Assembly (NCBI GenBank): GCA_028715725.1
Contig: JAQURG010000002.1
Coordinates: forward strand, 62,001 to 126,000
Source of the DNA: Methylococcales bacterium
GTDB taxonomy: Bacteria; Pseudomonadota; Gammaproteobacteria; Methylococcales; Methylomonadaceae
DNA length: 64,000 nt
Direction of reading: 5' to 3'
In this document: piece by piece, positions 18,752 to 28,226 of the stretch
How the letters are laid out: every line of letters starts with the position of its first letter
How positions within the stretch are numbered: the stretch's first letter is position 1
Notes under the pieces: model-generated
The model's input: the letters and a program-made list of their open reading frames with translations, nothing else
What the model was told of the DNA's origin: nothing
Database searches by the model: none
Translations under genes and position numbers: made by a program

Positions 18752-19543
18752 TTATTCTCTCCATATCAATGTAGCCATGCGCCCTGTTTGCCCATCCCTG
18801 CGATAAGAATAAAAACGATCATGCTCAGTCACTGTACAGTTGTCACCTCCATACACATTAAAAATATTCAATCCGGCCAACTCGATGCGCGCCAATTGGT
18901 AAATATCCGCCAACCACTTGCCGCCGCCTTGCTCTTTAAATGCGCTATCGAATTCTGCCGATTTTTCCAGGAACGCCTCATGTACCTCAGCGCCAACTTC
19001 AAAACAGTCCGGGCCGATTGCAGGTCCTAACCATACTATTAAATCCTCGCTGCCGTCCCTTCCGCAACGGGAAGAAATGGCGGAATTTCGCATTGCCGCC
19101 ACAGTGTTACTGATCACTCTTGCCAATAAGCCCCGCCAGCCGGCATGTATTGCCGCTACTTGCGCGCCATCCGTAGAGCAGATCAGCAACGGCAAACAAT
19201 CCGCAGTCATTACCGCGCAGACAACACCCGATTCATCGGTATAACTGGCATCAGCTTGTTGCAAATCCCCCCTATCCCCCTTTGTAAAAGGGGGATTTTG
19301 CGCTTTAACAACGCGATTACTGTGTACTTGGTCCAGCCATACCGGTTCATCAGGCAAGTCCAGCATTTCTGCAATAATCTGCCTGTTTTGCCTGACCCGT
19401 TCAGGATCATCACCCACATGAGAGGCCGCATTAAGGCCGGCGTAAATACCTTCGCTCATGCCGCCGATACGCAACGTAGCCGCTGCATGAATGTTAGCGG
19501 GGGCAGGCCAGTTCGGAACGAGCCAGCGATTAATCTTGTTCAT
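18752..19543 (-). CDS. pgeF: Peptidoglycan editing factor PgeF (YfiH, laccase-domain) with in-frame insertion
   Basis: A 263-residue cytosolic enzyme of the YfiH/DUF152 family. PgeF removes mis-inserted L-serine peptidoglycan precursors in E. coli, and relatives act on purine nucleosides. Zinc-site residues are His74 (DQVHS), Cys116 (TADCLPLLI) and His133 (AIHAGWRGLL). An insertion at residues 82-96 (NPPFTKGDRG) is absent from typical members and is encoded by a palindromic repeat. It overlaps the rluD stop by 14 bases, forming the common rluD-pgeF pair. Confidence 0.92.
   Translation of the reverse strand: MNKINRWLVPNWPAPANIHAAATLRIGGMSEGIYAGLNAASHVGDDPERVRQNRQIIAEMLDLPDEPVWLDQVHSNRVVKAQNPPFTKGDRGDLQQADASYTDESGVVCAVMTADCLPLLICSTDGAQVAAIHAGWRGLLARVISNTVAAMRNSAISSRCGRDGSEDLIVWLGPAIGPDCFEVGAEVHEAFLEKSAEFDSAFKEQGGGKWLADIYQLARIELAGLNIFNVYGGDNCTVTEHDRFYSYRRDGQTGRMATLIWRE
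19256..19300. repeat. Palindromic repeat inserted in frame within pgeF
   Basis: The arms ATCCCCCTTT (19274-19283) and AAAGGGGGAT (19287-19296) are perfect inverted repeats around a three-base loop, flanked by an additional C-run. In the minus-strand pgeF frame it encodes NPPFTKGDRGD without a stop. The insertion is a multiple of three and falls in a loop between His74 and Cys116. It resembles dispersed G-rich palindromes (REP or MITE type) recognised from other genomes. Only one copy is visible in this window. Confidence 0.7.
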
Positions 19544-20474
19544 TATCGGCTAAAGCTTCCAATAAACGCTTCATGTCTTCGGGTAAAGGTTGTTCCCACT
19601 CACAATATTCGTCAGTCACAGGATGCTGCAAACCCAATTTCGCCGCATGTAATGCCTGACGTTTAAAACCTCGCAATTCTTTTTCCAACCGTTCACTGCA
19701 ATCGGCCGGCATTTGGAAGCGTCCGCCATAGACCTGATCACCCAGCAGCGGATAACGAATATGCGCCATGTGAACGCGAATCTGATGAGTACGCCCGGTT
19801 TCCAGCTTAACCTGAACCAGAGTATGCCGGGTAAAACGCTGCACCACACGATAATGCGTGACAGCAAATTTGCCGGATTCCTTTACCGCATAGCGTTTAC
19901 GGTCAGTAGGATGTCTGGCTATGGGTTCGTCTATTGTCCCACCGGCCGTCATGCGTTCCCTGGTAATTGCCAGATATTCCCGGGTAATTTCCCTATCCTG
20001 AAGCTGTTGCGTCAAGCTGTTGTGGGCCTGCAAGGTTTTTGCAATCATCAGCAAGCCGCTGGTTTCCTTATCGATCCTGTGCACAATGCCGGCTCTTGGC
20101 AGAGTCTCCAGATTTGGATCATGGTTTAGCAAGGCGTTTAACAAGGTGCCGTGCCAGTTGCCCACTGCAGGATGCACCACCAGGCCTGCCGGCTTATTCA
20201 CGATTAGCAGGCTTTCATCTTCGAAAATAATATCCAAAGGAATCTCTTCGGCTTCAGACATCACCACCACTTCCGCTTCGGCATCCAGCATTATTGCTTC
20301 GCCGCCTTCAAGCCTGTCTTTCGGCTTAAGTGTGGTACCATTAACCTGAACACGCCCGGATTTAACCCAGGTTTGCAGTTTACTGCGTGAATAGTCGGCA
20401 AATAATTCCGCCAGCGCCTGATCCAAACGCATACCCGCCATTTCCAGTGGCACTTCTGCTGTTAATCTTGTCAT
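19530..20474 (-). CDS. rluD: Ribosomal large subunit pseudouridine synthase RluD
   Basis: A 314-residue pseudouridine synthase that modifies helix 69 of 23S rRNA. An N-terminal S4 RNA-binding domain (about 15-75, MRLDQALAELFADYSRSKLQ) is followed by the RluA-type catalytic domain. The catalytic aspartate lies in RAGIVHRIDKETSGLL, and LETGRTHQIRVHMAHI is the second family signature. Length is typical for RluD. It is the first gene of the rluD-pgeF pair and is divergent from bamD, an arrangement common in gammaproteobacteria. Confidence 0.95.
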   Translation of the reverse strand: MTRLTAEVPLEMAGMRLDQALAELFADYSRSKLQTWVKSGRVQVNGTTLKPKDRLEGGEAIMLDAEAEVVVMSEAEEIPLDIIFEDESLLIVNKPAGLVVHPAVGNWHGTLLNALLNHDPNLETLPRAGIVHRIDKETSGLLMIAKTLQAHNSLTQQLQDREITREYLAITRERMTAGGTIDEPIARHPTDRKRYAVKESGKFAVTHYRVVQRFTRHTLVQVKLETGRTHQIRVHMAHIRYPLLGDQVYGGRFQMPADCSERLEKELRGFKRQALHAAKLGLQHPVTDEYCEWEQPLPEDMKRLLEALADNEQD

Positions 20475-20511
20475 AACAAGTTCTTCTTAAATAACCTATT
20501 GTTAAGTTATA

Positions 20512-20552
20512 CTCGCAAGATAAACAGAGCCATTCGCTGTTTATCTTGCGAG
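20512..20552. promoter_or_regulatory. Perfect 16-bp inverted repeat in the rluD/bamD divergent region
   Basis: CTCGCAAGATAAACAG and CTGTTTATCTTGCGAG are exact inverted repeats with a nine-base loop, lying 35 bases before the bamD ATG and 38 bases before the rluD ATG. Both flanking genes point away, so it is not in a normal terminator position. It could be an operator, a mobile palindrome or a 5'-UTR hairpin. Its function is unknown. Confidence 0.6.
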
Positions 20553-20586
20553 AAAACCTCTAATATTACAACGTGTCGTTAGTACT

Positions 20587-21432
20587 ATGCGATTAATTTT
20601 AATTAAATTTTTATTTATTTGCTGTTTAGGCCTGTCACTTCAGGGCTGTGGAACACTTAAAGAATACTTTTCCAGTGATTCCAGTGCTTCAGAGGAAGAT
20701 GAATACGCCGACTGGACTGCCGAAAAATTTCGCACCGAGGCTAAAGCAGCGGTAGATGCGGGTAGTTATGAAAAAGGCATCAAAATCTACGAAGCGCTTG
20801 AATCCCGTTATCCCTTTGGCGAAGAATCCGCCCAGACACAACTGGATATCGCTTATGCCTATTACAAAAATAATGACCCTGACTCGGCAACTGCTGCTGC
20901 TGATCGCTTCATTAAAATGAATCCGCGCAATCCCGCAGTCGATTATGCTTACTATCTGAAAGGCCTGGTTAATTACAATCGAGGTATAGGCTTTATTGAT
21001 CGCTTTCTGCCGACCGATACATCACAACGCGATCCGGGCACCGCCCGCGATGCCTTGAAGAATTTTGAAGAGCTGATACGCCTGTTCCCGCACAGCAAAT
21101 ATGTCGCTGACGCCCGGCAACGTATTATTGCGCTTAGAAATAACCTGGCGATGTATGAAATCCACGTTGCCCGGTATTACATGAAACGCAAGGCTTATGT
21201 TGCCGCCGTCGACAGGGCTTCCGCCATCATTGAAAAATACCAGCGCACTACCGCGGTGCCTTTCGCTCTGCTGATTTTACAGGAAGCCTACACCAATCTG
21301 GGAATGGCAGACATTGCCCAGGACAGCAAGCGCGTTTACGATCTGAACTATCCAAACGGACCGCCTGTGCCGGAGCATGTTAACTCAACCACCTCCCATA
21401 AAATCTGGGACTTTATTGGCCTGGAAAAATAA
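20587..21432 (+). CDS. bamD: Outer membrane protein assembly factor BamD
   Basis: A 281-residue outer-membrane lipoprotein of the BAM complex that inserts beta-barrel proteins. The signal peptide ends in LQGC (lipobox) and the mature protein consists of five TPR-like repeats (for example YEKGIKIYEALESRYPFG and DARQRIIALRNNLAMYEIHVARYYM). Family motifs RTAVPFALLILQEAY-like (here RTTAVPFALLILQEAY) and SKYVADARQRI are clear. It is divergent from rluD and ends 18 bases before a strong terminator. Confidence 0.95.
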   Translation: MRLILIKFLFICCLGLSLQGCGTLKEYFSSDSSASEEDEYADWTAEKFRTEAKAAVDAGSYEKGIKIYEALESRYPFGEESAQTQLDIAYAYYKNNDPDSATAAADRFIKMNPRNPAVDYAYYLKGLVNYNRGIGFIDRFLPTDTSQRDPGTARDALKNFEELIRLFPHSKYVADARQRIIALRNNLAMYEIHVARYYMKRKAYVAAVDRASAIIEKYQRTTAVPFALLILQEAYTNLGMADIAQDSKRVYDLNYPNGPPVPEHVNSTTSHKIWDFIGLEK

Positions 21433-21450
21433 CCTTAAGAAAAGAGCAAT

Positions 21451-21488
21451 AAAAAGGCGAGACGCCGGACAGGTAGCTCGCCTTTTTT
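21451..21488. terminator. Bidirectional terminator between bamD and phoU
   Basis: AAAAAGGCGAG and CTCGCCTTTTTT form an 11-bp stem with a 14-base loop. T-runs are present on both strands. It serves bamD (rightward) and the pst-phoU operon (leftward). Confidence 0.88.
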
Positions 21489-21502
21489 ATAACAGAAAAC
21501 TG

Positions 21503-22213
21503 TTACGCTTTTAGTTTTGATTCCAGTTCGGACTGGCTCAAATGGCGTACATCTTCGCCTTTAATCATATAAATCAAGTGTTCGCAGATATAACAGGCAT
21601 GATCGCCAATTCTTTCCAATGCACGGACCGTCCAGAGTACATCCAAAGTCCTCGTAATATTTCTCGGATCTTCCATCATGCGGGTAATTAACTGCCGAAG
21701 AATATTCTCATATTCACGGTCAACATTATCATCTCTTTGGGTAATTTCAGACACATCCTCTATTGTCATTCTGGCAAAGGCATCCAGAGCATCATGCAGC
21801 ATTCCCTTAACCAGTTCGGCCATATGCTCCAGTTCATGGTGAGGAAACTTGCTTTCGACGCCTGCCAGTTGTATGGCCATTTCAGCGACGCGCTCGGCCT
21901 TGTCGCCCACTCTTTCAATCTCATGAATGATTTTAATCACGGTCAGCAACAGCCTTAAATCAAATGCTGTAGGCTGTCTTAAGGCCAGAATCTGCGTGCA
22001 TTCCAGATCTATAGCCGTTTCCAGTGCGTCGACCTGATTATCCTGCTTGATAACCTCCTCAGCCAGTTCTATATCGCCTGAAGTGAACGCCTGTACGGCC
22101 AGTTCTATTTGCTGCTCAACCAGACCGCCCATCGTTAAAACATTATTGCGTATATCTTCCAGCTCTTTATTAAACTGCTCGGATATATGATGACCTATTT
22201 TACTGTTGTCCAT
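21503..22213 (-). CDS. phoU: Phosphate transport regulator PhoU
   Basis: A 236-residue two-repeat helical-bundle protein that links PstSCAB to the PhoR sensor and restrains the Pho regulon when phosphate is plentiful. Each repeat carries the metal-cluster type motif: DLRLLLTVIKIIHEIERVGD and then TLDVLWTVRALERIGDHA. The start MDNSKIGHHISEQFNKELE is canonical. It is the last gene of pstCAB-phoU, 13 bases after pstB, ahead of a strong terminator. Confidence 0.96.
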   Translation of the reverse strand: MDNSKIGHHISEQFNKELEDIRNNVLTMGGLVEQQIELAVQAFTSGDIELAEEVIKQDNQVDALETAIDLECTQILALRQPTAFDLRLLLTVIKIIHEIERVGDKAERVAEMAIQLAGVESKFPHHELEHMAELVKGMLHDALDAFARMTIEDVSEITQRDDNVDREYENILRQLITRMMEDPRNITRTLDVLWTVRALERIGDHACYICEHLIYMIKGEDVRHLSQSELESKLKA

Positions 22214-22226
22214 TGTCTGCTCCTGA

Positions 22227-23060
22227 TTATCCGTACCGGCCGGTAATATAATCTTCTGTCTGTTTTTTTACGGGATTGGTGAATAACTCGCTCGTTGCGC
22301 CTATCTCAATCAACTCGCCCATATACATAAATGCCGTGTAGTCAGAAACGCGCGCAGCCTGCTGCATATTGTGCGTCACAATCACTATTGTGTATTTTTC
22401 TTTAAGCTCATTGATCAGCTCTTCAATCTTTAGCGTGGAAATAGGGTCCAGGGCGGAAGCAGGCTCATCCAGCAGCAGCACTTCAGGCTCTATCGCAATC
22501 GCTCTGGCAATGACCAGTCTTTGTTGCTGTCCGCCGGACATACCCAGGGCATTGTCATTCAGGCGGTCTTTCATTTCATCCCAGAGGGCGGCGCCACGTA
22601 AGGCGTTTTCAACGGTTTCTTCCAATACACGCTTATCATTAACTCCCTGGATTCGAAGGCCGTAGGCTACATTTTCAAAGATGGATTTCGGGAAAGGATT
22701 CGGTTTTTGAAATACCATGCCTACGCGCCTGCGCAAAGCGGCTACATTAACTGCTTTATCATAGATATTTTCGCCATCCAGTAAAATTTTGCCGTCAATC
22801 CTTGCGCTATCCACCAGATCATTCATTCGGTTGATACAGCGCAACAATGTTGATTTACCGCAACCGCTGGGGCCGATATAGGCCGTCACTTTTTTCTTGG
22901 GCATTTCCATGCTGATATCATGTAATGCCTGCTTTTCACCATAAAAAAGATTTAAATTTTCCACCTTGATACAGGCTTCATTTTGCTCATGATGGCTTCC
23001 CTTAACGCGCAAAATCGAACTCATATCAATGGCATGTGTACGTACTCGTTGTGCTGTCAT
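22227..23060 (-). CDS. pstB: Phosphate ABC transporter ATP-binding protein PstB
   Basis: A 277-residue ATPase of the high-affinity phosphate importer. Walker A is GPSGCGKST, the signature is MSGGQQQRL, and Walker B is [13 protein letters not shown]. Family-specific PstB features include [20 protein letters not shown] and the C-terminal [10 protein letters not shown]. The roughly 28-residue N-terminal lead (to about [14 protein letters not shown]) is longer than in E. coli. It sits four bases after pstA. Confidence 0.97.
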   Translation of the reverse strand: MTAQRVRTHAIDMSSILRVKGSHHEQNEACIKVENLNLFYGEKQALHDISMEMPKKKVTAYIGPSGCGKSTLLRCINRMNDLVDSARIDGKILLDGENIYDKAVNVAALRRRVGMVFQKPNPFPKSIFENVAYGLRIQGVNDKRVLEETVENALRGAALWDEMKDRLNDNALGMSGGQQQRLVIARAIAIEPEVLLLDEPASALDPISTLKIEELINELKEKYTIVIVTHNMQQAARVSDYTAFMYMGELIEIGATSELFTNPVKKQTEDYITGRYG

Positions 23061-23064
23061 TTAT

Positions 23065-24720
23065 TTAACCTTCCAATGCCCGATATTTTTCACGCAGATT
23101 ATTTCTTATAACAATTGCAGCCAGATTAAGCCCTACAATTACCAAAACCAGTAATAACGCTGTCGCATAAACCAATGGTCTCGCGGCCTCAACATTAGGA
23201 CTTTGAAAACCAACATCATAAATATGAAATCCCAAATGCATAAACTTTCTGTCCAAATGCAAAAAGGGAAAATTCCCATCCAGGGGTAATGTTGGCGCCA
23301 GCTTGACCACGCCCACCAACATCAATGGAGCGACTTCTCCCGCAGCTCTTGCTACCGCCAGAATCAGGCCGGTCATCATCGCCGGGCTTGCCATGGGTAA
23401 TACAGTAAGCCATAAGGTTTCAAGTTTAGTAGCCCCCAAGGCCAAACTACCTTCGCGTATAGAACTGGGAATACGCGCCAAGCCTTCTTCCGTCGACACG
23501 ATAACGACTGGTAAGGTTAACAAGGCCAGGGTAATTGAAGCCCATAATAATCCCGGCGTACCGAAAACCGGCGCCGGAGCTGCTTCAGGAAAAAACAATT
23601 GGTCGATATTACCGCCCAGAATATATACGAAAAAGCCTAACCCAAACACGCCATAAACGACAGAAGGGACACCCGCAAGATTGTTCACAGCAATTCTGAT
23701 CAGCCGCGTAGTAAAACCCTGTTTGGCATATTCACGCAAGTACACCGCCGCAATCACCCCAAAGGGTGTCACAATAATCGACATTATCATGACCATTAAC
23801 ACGGTACCGAATATAGCCGGAAAAATACCGCCTTCGGTGTTGGCTTCACGTGGATCATCCGTTAAAAATTCCACCACCTTGCTTCCATAGTGCGCGACTT
23901 TATCGAAAAAACTCATGGCGTTAGGTCGGAAAGCACGAACCATCTTGGTCAGGGGGATTACCACCGTACTGCCGCTTTCGGTTTTTGCCACCAAACTGTT
24001 GTTTCTTATTTTCTGATATAACCCGGCCAGTTGGGCCTGATATTGCTGGTACTCAGTTTCATAACCGGCTTTTTCCGCTGCAATCTCCTGTTTAGCGGCA
24101 TCATCCAGGCGATTGTTCAATTCAAGTTTCCTTTGCTTGAGCCTTAAGCGCTCCAGACTATAATTTATCGCACCAATTCTATTTTTTTCCAAATCCGCTA
24201 TTTCTTCAAAAACCGCCAAAGCTTCATCTATCTTTATCTGAGCAACCGGCCAAGCCTGCTGGCCGGCAGCGATAGTCTGGCCGTTTTCTTTAACTTCAAC
24301 CAATTGTCCATAAAAGTTACCCCACTCCCGGCGCTCCACAACCATCATATCGGCAGGTTCGCTTTGCTCCTTGACGTTGCGTTCCTGTATCCAGCGAAAA
24401 TCAGTCCCTGTGACGTCCCGATTGCCGGTTTTAATTAAATACTGCACCAGGGTGTCTTCATCATCAGCCATTGTAAAGCCGGTCGATTTTGCCATAACGG
24501 CTGGCGTGATATTGGTGTCGACTTTTTCACCAATTATTGTCTGTGGTTGTTTGCCTTGTTCCTGATAGACGAAACGGATTACCTGATGCGGCCAGAAATG
24601 CCCTACTCCGCGCACAGCGATCAGGCCCAGGACTCCCACGATCATAATAAGACAGGTGCTGACTGCCGCCGCGTTGAGCCATATCCACGGAGAGCCGCTT
24701 TTAAACCATAATTTCATCAT
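23065..24720 (-). CDS. pstA: Phosphate ABC transporter permease PstA (long form)
   Basis: A 551-residue inner-membrane permease subunit, almost twice the length of E. coli PstA. After a first TM helix (about 12-35) comes a periplasmic insert of about 250 residues with a coiled coil (about 165-240, EIADLEKNRIGAINYSLERL). The usual permease core follows, with GGIFPAIFGTVLMVMIMSI, the VYLREYA segment and ALGATKLETLWLTVLPMASPA as the ABC coupling motif. The start overlaps pstC by four bases. The long insert seems shared with other aquatic gammaproteobacterial PstA proteins (recalled, not searched). Confidence 0.92.
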   Translation of the reverse strand: MMKLWFKSGSPWIWLNAAAVSTCLIMIVGVLGLIAVRGVGHFWPHQVIRFVYQEQGKQPQTIIGEKVDTNITPAVMAKSTGFTMADDEDTLVQYLIKTGNRDVTGTDFRWIQERNVKEQSEPADMMVVERREWGNFYGQLVEVKENGQTIAAGQQAWPVAQIKIDEALAVFEEIADLEKNRIGAINYSLERLRLKQRKLELNNRLDDAAKQEIAAEKAGYETEYQQYQAQLAGLYQKIRNNSLVAKTESGSTVVIPLTKMVRAFRPNAMSFFDKVAHYGSKVVEFLTDDPREANTEGGIFPAIFGTVLMVMIMSIIVTPFGVIAAVYLREYAKQGFTTRLIRIAVNNLAGVPSVVYGVFGLGFFVYILGGNIDQLFFPEAAPAPVFGTPGLLWASITLALLTLPVVIVSTEEGLARIPSSIREGSLALGATKLETLWLTVLPMASPAMMTGLILAVARAAGEVAPLMLVGVVKLAPTLPLDGNFPFLHLDRKFMHLGFHIYDVGFQSPNVEAARPLVYATALLLVLVIVGLNLAAIVIRNNLREKYRALEG

Positions 24721-26996
24721 AATGAGCTATATTTTTCGCGTAAACGCTGACGGATAATTTCAGCCAGGGTATTAAAAACAAACGTAAAAAGGAACAATAC
24801 CAGAGCCGCCAGGAACAGGATGCGATAATGGGTGCTGTCCACTTCAGATTCGGGCATTTCCACGGCAATATTGGCAGCCAGTGTGCGCAGGCCCTGAAAA
24901 ACGCTTAAATCCATTACCGGCGTATTTCCTGTCGCCATTAACACAATCATCGTTTCTCCCACGGCGCGGCCCAGCCCAATCATCACCGCAGAAAAAATCC
25001 CCGGACTGGCTGTTAATAACACTACCTTAATCATGGTTTGCCAAGGCGTGGCTCCCAAGGCCAGAGAACCTACTGTTAAATGCTTGGGCACGCTAAAAAT
25101 AGCATCTTCAGCAATTGAGAAAATAGTCGGGATGACCGCAAAGCCCATCGCTATACCGACCACCAGCGCATTGCGTTGATCATAACCAATCCCTAATTCG
25201 GTTTTAAACCAATCGCGTAAAGTGCCATGAAATAACAAGGTTTCCAATGGCGCGCTCACGGTAAAAGCAAACCAGCCGCTCAGCAAGATGACCGGTATCA
25301 ATAAAGCAGCTTCCCAGCCTTCGGGTATTTTCTGCTGAATAGCTTTCGGTAAAAACTGCCAGGCATAGGCAAATAACATTACACTCGCCGGAACAATCAT
25401 AAGCAATGCAAACAGCCCCGCCAAATACTCTTCAATCAGCGGCGCAAGCCACAATCCGGCAAGAAAGCCCAAAATAACCGTAGGCAGTGCGCCCATCAAT
25501 TCAATTGAAGGCTTAACATATTGGCGCATTCTTGGCGTCATGAAATATGCTGTATAAACGGCCCCCATCAAAGCCAAAGGCATAGCCACCAGCATGGCGT
25601 AAAAGGCCGCCTTCAGGGTGCCGAAAACCAAAGGCGTCAAGCTGTATTTGGGCTCAAAGTCGTTATTTGCGGAGGACGACTGCCAGATATAATCCGGCTT
25701 GGGATAGCTTTCGTACCATACTTTCTGCCAAAGTGAGCCCACAGATACTTCAGGATGCTCATTATCCACTTTCCAGAAGCTTATTTTGCCGTCGTCAGAT
25801 TGTACTAAAAAAGCATTGGCTCTCGGTGATATCGCCGCCGCTACAGGATGCAGGTCAGCAACACGCTCTTTAATCATTTCTCTTTCAGACGTCGAATGAT
25901 AAATGCCCACGACGTCATCGGCATCAACGGTCATAAAGCCTTTTCGCCGTTGTTCAGGGTTGATCGCGACCACCGCTTTATCGGAAACTTTAAATACCCT
26001 GATTTTCTGCATGGCGAAGCGGTTTAAGTTATCCCTGACTTTGCTCCACTGTGATACCAGGCCGCTGGAATCGCCAATCATCAAGGAAAGATCACCATTT
26101 AAAAACACAACACTGGTAATCTTTTGTCCCGCCTCAACTATATTTTGCTCCTGGATAAGAACAGGCGCACTTTTATCTTTAATATCAAACAGACCTAACT
26201 GCCCGGTATTGCTTAATAAATAAAGATTATGTTCATCCTTATCAATCAGAATATCGGTAACACCCGCAGCCGGATAGTCTAAAGCCGAATCGGTACGTAT
26301 TACGGTAGCCTCATCAGGGAACAGCGATTGTTCTTTTTCAAAATGGCTTAAGCGAATTTTATCAGCCGTTTTTGCAACTATCGTGCTTGCGTCATCCCCG
26401 ATTTTAACCGCAATTTCTTCCAAAGCAGCGCCTGACTCATCAATGACCAGAGGGGCTTCACCCATTGGATAAGCTATGGAAGGCGTGATCAGGCGAATAT
26501 TATCAGGATAGGTTATTTTGTATTGATGCTTGACGACAACCGCTTTGCCATCAGACAAGCCGTAAACTACCGCGCCTTCATTATTGGGGCTGCCTTGGTG
26601 GAAGCTTACAATATGAGCGCCTTCAGGTATTTTGACGGTTTCATTTAAAACAGGTTTGCCGCTCGCCGCTGCAAAAAAAATCACACGCCCGGTATCTGTA
26701 AAGCGGACAGCGACTTCATTCTGCTCTTCTACCTCCATCAGCACCGTTTTACCCGAAGCGGCACCCGGCACAGCATATTGACTAACGTGTTCTGCTCTGG
26801 CCGGCAGAAATAAAGGGAAAACCACATACAGTAAATAAAAGAAAATCATTACGACTGCGACGATAACACCCAGTCCGCCTGCAATTACGCCATAACGAGC
26901 AGCCGTATCTTTTATAAGCCGCCACCGTTCGTGAGCCCCGCCGGATTTTTGTTTCAGAACTGATGAGTCATTTTTTTGAAAATTTATTTCAGACAT
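24717..26996 (-). CDS. pstC: Phosphate ABC transporter permease PstC (long form with propeller-like insert)
   Basis: A 759-residue permease subunit. TM1 (about residues 35-62) is followed by a periplasmic domain of roughly 380 residues with repeated WD/propeller-like strands (VVYGLSDGKAVVVK, LYLLSNTGQLGLFDI, LMIGDSSGLVSQWSKV, AFLVQSDDGKISFWKVD). The permease core then follows, including ALPTVILGFLAGLWLAP and GSLALGATPWQTMIKVVLL, the coupling loop. E. coli PstC is about 320 residues, so the insert doubles the protein. It heads the pstCAB-phoU unit. A Pho box and a -10 lie directly before its ATG. Confidence 0.92.
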   Translation of the reverse strand: MSEINFQKNDSSVLKQKSGGAHERWRLIKDTAARYGVIAGGLGVIVAVVMIFFYLLYVVFPLFLPARAEHVSQYAVPGAASGKTVLMEVEEQNEVAVRFTDTGRVIFFAAASGKPVLNETVKIPEGAHIVSFHQGSPNNEGAVVYGLSDGKAVVVKHQYKITYPDNIRLITPSIAYPMGEAPLVIDESGAALEEIAVKIGDDASTIVAKTADKIRLSHFEKEQSLFPDEATVIRTDSALDYPAAGVTDILIDKDEHNLYLLSNTGQLGLFDIKDKSAPVLIQEQNIVEAGQKITSVVFLNGDLSLMIGDSSGLVSQWSKVRDNLNRFAMQKIRVFKVSDKAVVAINPEQRRKGFMTVDADDVVGIYHSTSEREMIKERVADLHPVAAAISPRANAFLVQSDDGKISFWKVDNEHPEVSVGSLWQKVWYESYPKPDYIWQSSSANNDFEPKYSLTPLVFGTLKAAFYAMLVAMPLALMGAVYTAYFMTPRMRQYVKPSIELMGALPTVILGFLAGLWLAPLIEEYLAGLFALLMIVPASVMLFAYAWQFLPKAIQQKIPEGWEAALLIPVILLSGWFAFTVSAPLETLLFHGTLRDWFKTELGIGYDQRNALVVGIAMGFAVIPTIFSIAEDAIFSVPKHLTVGSLALGATPWQTMIKVVLLTASPGIFSAVMIGLGRAVGETMIVLMATGNTPVMDLSVFQGLRTLAANIAVEMPESEVDSTHYRILFLAALVLFLFTFVFNTLAEIIRQRLREKYSSL

Positions 26997-27036
26997 GGAA
27001 AAATTGTAGAAATTAAATGTGACAATGATATAACAA
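26997..27036 (-). promoter_or_regulatory. Pho box and -10 for pstCAB-phoU
   Basis: On the minus strand the box TTGTTATATCATTGTCACA (27018-27036) has TGT repeats spaced 11 bases apart, as in the PhoB consensus. Nine bases later comes TACAAT as a -10, only six bases before the pstC ATG. No ribosome site is visible, so the transcript may be leaderless. Confidence 0.78.
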
Positions 27037-27040
27037 AACT

Positions 27041-27080
27041 AAAAAAAACGGCCGAGATTCAATAGCCATCTCAGCCGCCA
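27041..27080 (-). terminator. Terminator after pstS
   Basis: On the minus strand CGGCTGAGAT pairs with ATCTCGGCCG (one mismatch) and is followed by eight T residues. It separates pstS from pstCAB-phoU. Partial read-through would give the usual excess of binding protein over permease. Confidence 0.82.
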
Positions 27081-27172
27081 TTTTGTCCGCATTAACTCTT
27101 GCAATTACGATAACCTGTTAATTCAGACCAATATTCCTTATCTATACATTCCTGAACGCCAGCTTAGGCTCT

Positions 27173-28156
27173 CTACTTGAGTGTAGCCAGTACTTTTTCA
27201 ACTACTTTTGCAGGTAATGGAATATAGCCATCTTTTATAACGACTTGCTGACCGGTTTTGGATAGCACCATTTTCATAAATTCATTTTCCAAAGGCGCCA
27301 ATGGCTGATTGGGTTTTTTATTTACATAAATATACAGGTAGCGTGTCAAAGGATAAGCGCCCTTAACGGCATTTTCAGGGGTTGCTTCAACAAAAGGCTG
27401 GCCTGCTTTCTTGGCCAAAGGCACCATTTTAATGCCGGAGGTGGAATAACCCATGCCTGAATAACCGATGCCATTTTTTGAAGAGGTAACCGATTGCACC
27501 ACAGAGGCAGAACCCGGCTGCTCATTTACATTGCTTTTAAAATCGCCTTTACATAAAGCATGTTCTTTAAAGTAGCCGTAAGTACCGGAAACCGAGTTAC
27601 GTCCATATAATTGTATGCTTTTTGATCCCCATGCGGCGACGCCTGCTTCACCCCATGTTGTAATATCGGTTTCATAACCGCATTTACGGGTGGAAGAAAA
27701 AATAGCGTCAACCTGCGGAACAGTCAGGCCTTTGATGGGGTTGTCCTTATTGACCATCACAGCCAGCGCATCAATAGCGACAGGAATAGCGGTCGGCTTA
27801 TAACCATATTTGTCTTCAAAAGCTTCCAGTTCGTCATCCTTCATCTCGCGGCTCATAGGACCGATATTTGATGTGCCTTCTGTTAGCGCAGGCGGCGCAG
27901 TAGAAGAACCTGCTGCCTGAATCTGGATATTAACATTAGGATATTCACGGTTAAACTCTTCAGCCCAAAGCGTCATCAGATTTGCCAGCGTATCAGAACC
28001 CACACTGGACAGATTTCCGGCAATCCCGCTGGCTTTTTGATAGTCAGGAATACCCGCATCTATTGTTTGTACAGCACCGGCAGTACCACTGACCAATGCC
28101 GCGGAAGCAATACCCAGCGCAGCTATCAGCGCTTTTGTCTTAAAAGATAATTTCAT
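27173..28156 (-). CDS. pstS: Phosphate ABC transporter substrate-binding protein PstS
   Basis: A 327-residue periplasmic phosphate-binding protein with a signal peptide (cleavage near SGTAGA). Phosphate-site motifs include [40 protein letters not shown] and [19 protein letters not shown]. The domain is complete and ends soon after [14 protein letters not shown]. It is the first gene of the Pst block, preceded by a Pho box and followed by its own terminator. It is of the long Pseudomonas/Vibrio-like type with a [10 protein letters not shown] segment. Confidence 0.95.
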   Translation of the reverse strand: MKLSFKTKALIAALGIASAALVSGTAGAVQTIDAGIPDYQKASGIAGNLSSVGSDTLANLMTLWAEEFNREYPNVNIQIQAAGSSTAPPALTEGTSNIGPMSREMKDDELEAFEDKYGYKPTAIPVAIDALAVMVNKDNPIKGLTVPQVDAIFSSTRKCGYETDITTWGEAGVAAWGSKSIQLYGRNSVSGTYGYFKEHALCKGDFKSNVNEQPGSASVVQSVTSSKNGIGYSGMGYSTSGIKMVPLAKKAGQPFVEATPENAVKGAYPLTRYLYIYVNKKPNQPLAPLENEFMKMVLSKTGQQVVIKDGYIPLPAKVVEKVLATLK

Positions 28157-28226
28157 TTATCAAATCTCAAGTTAATTTATTGTGGAACCATTATGTGCAT
28201 TTAACATAACAAGAATATTAATTTTA

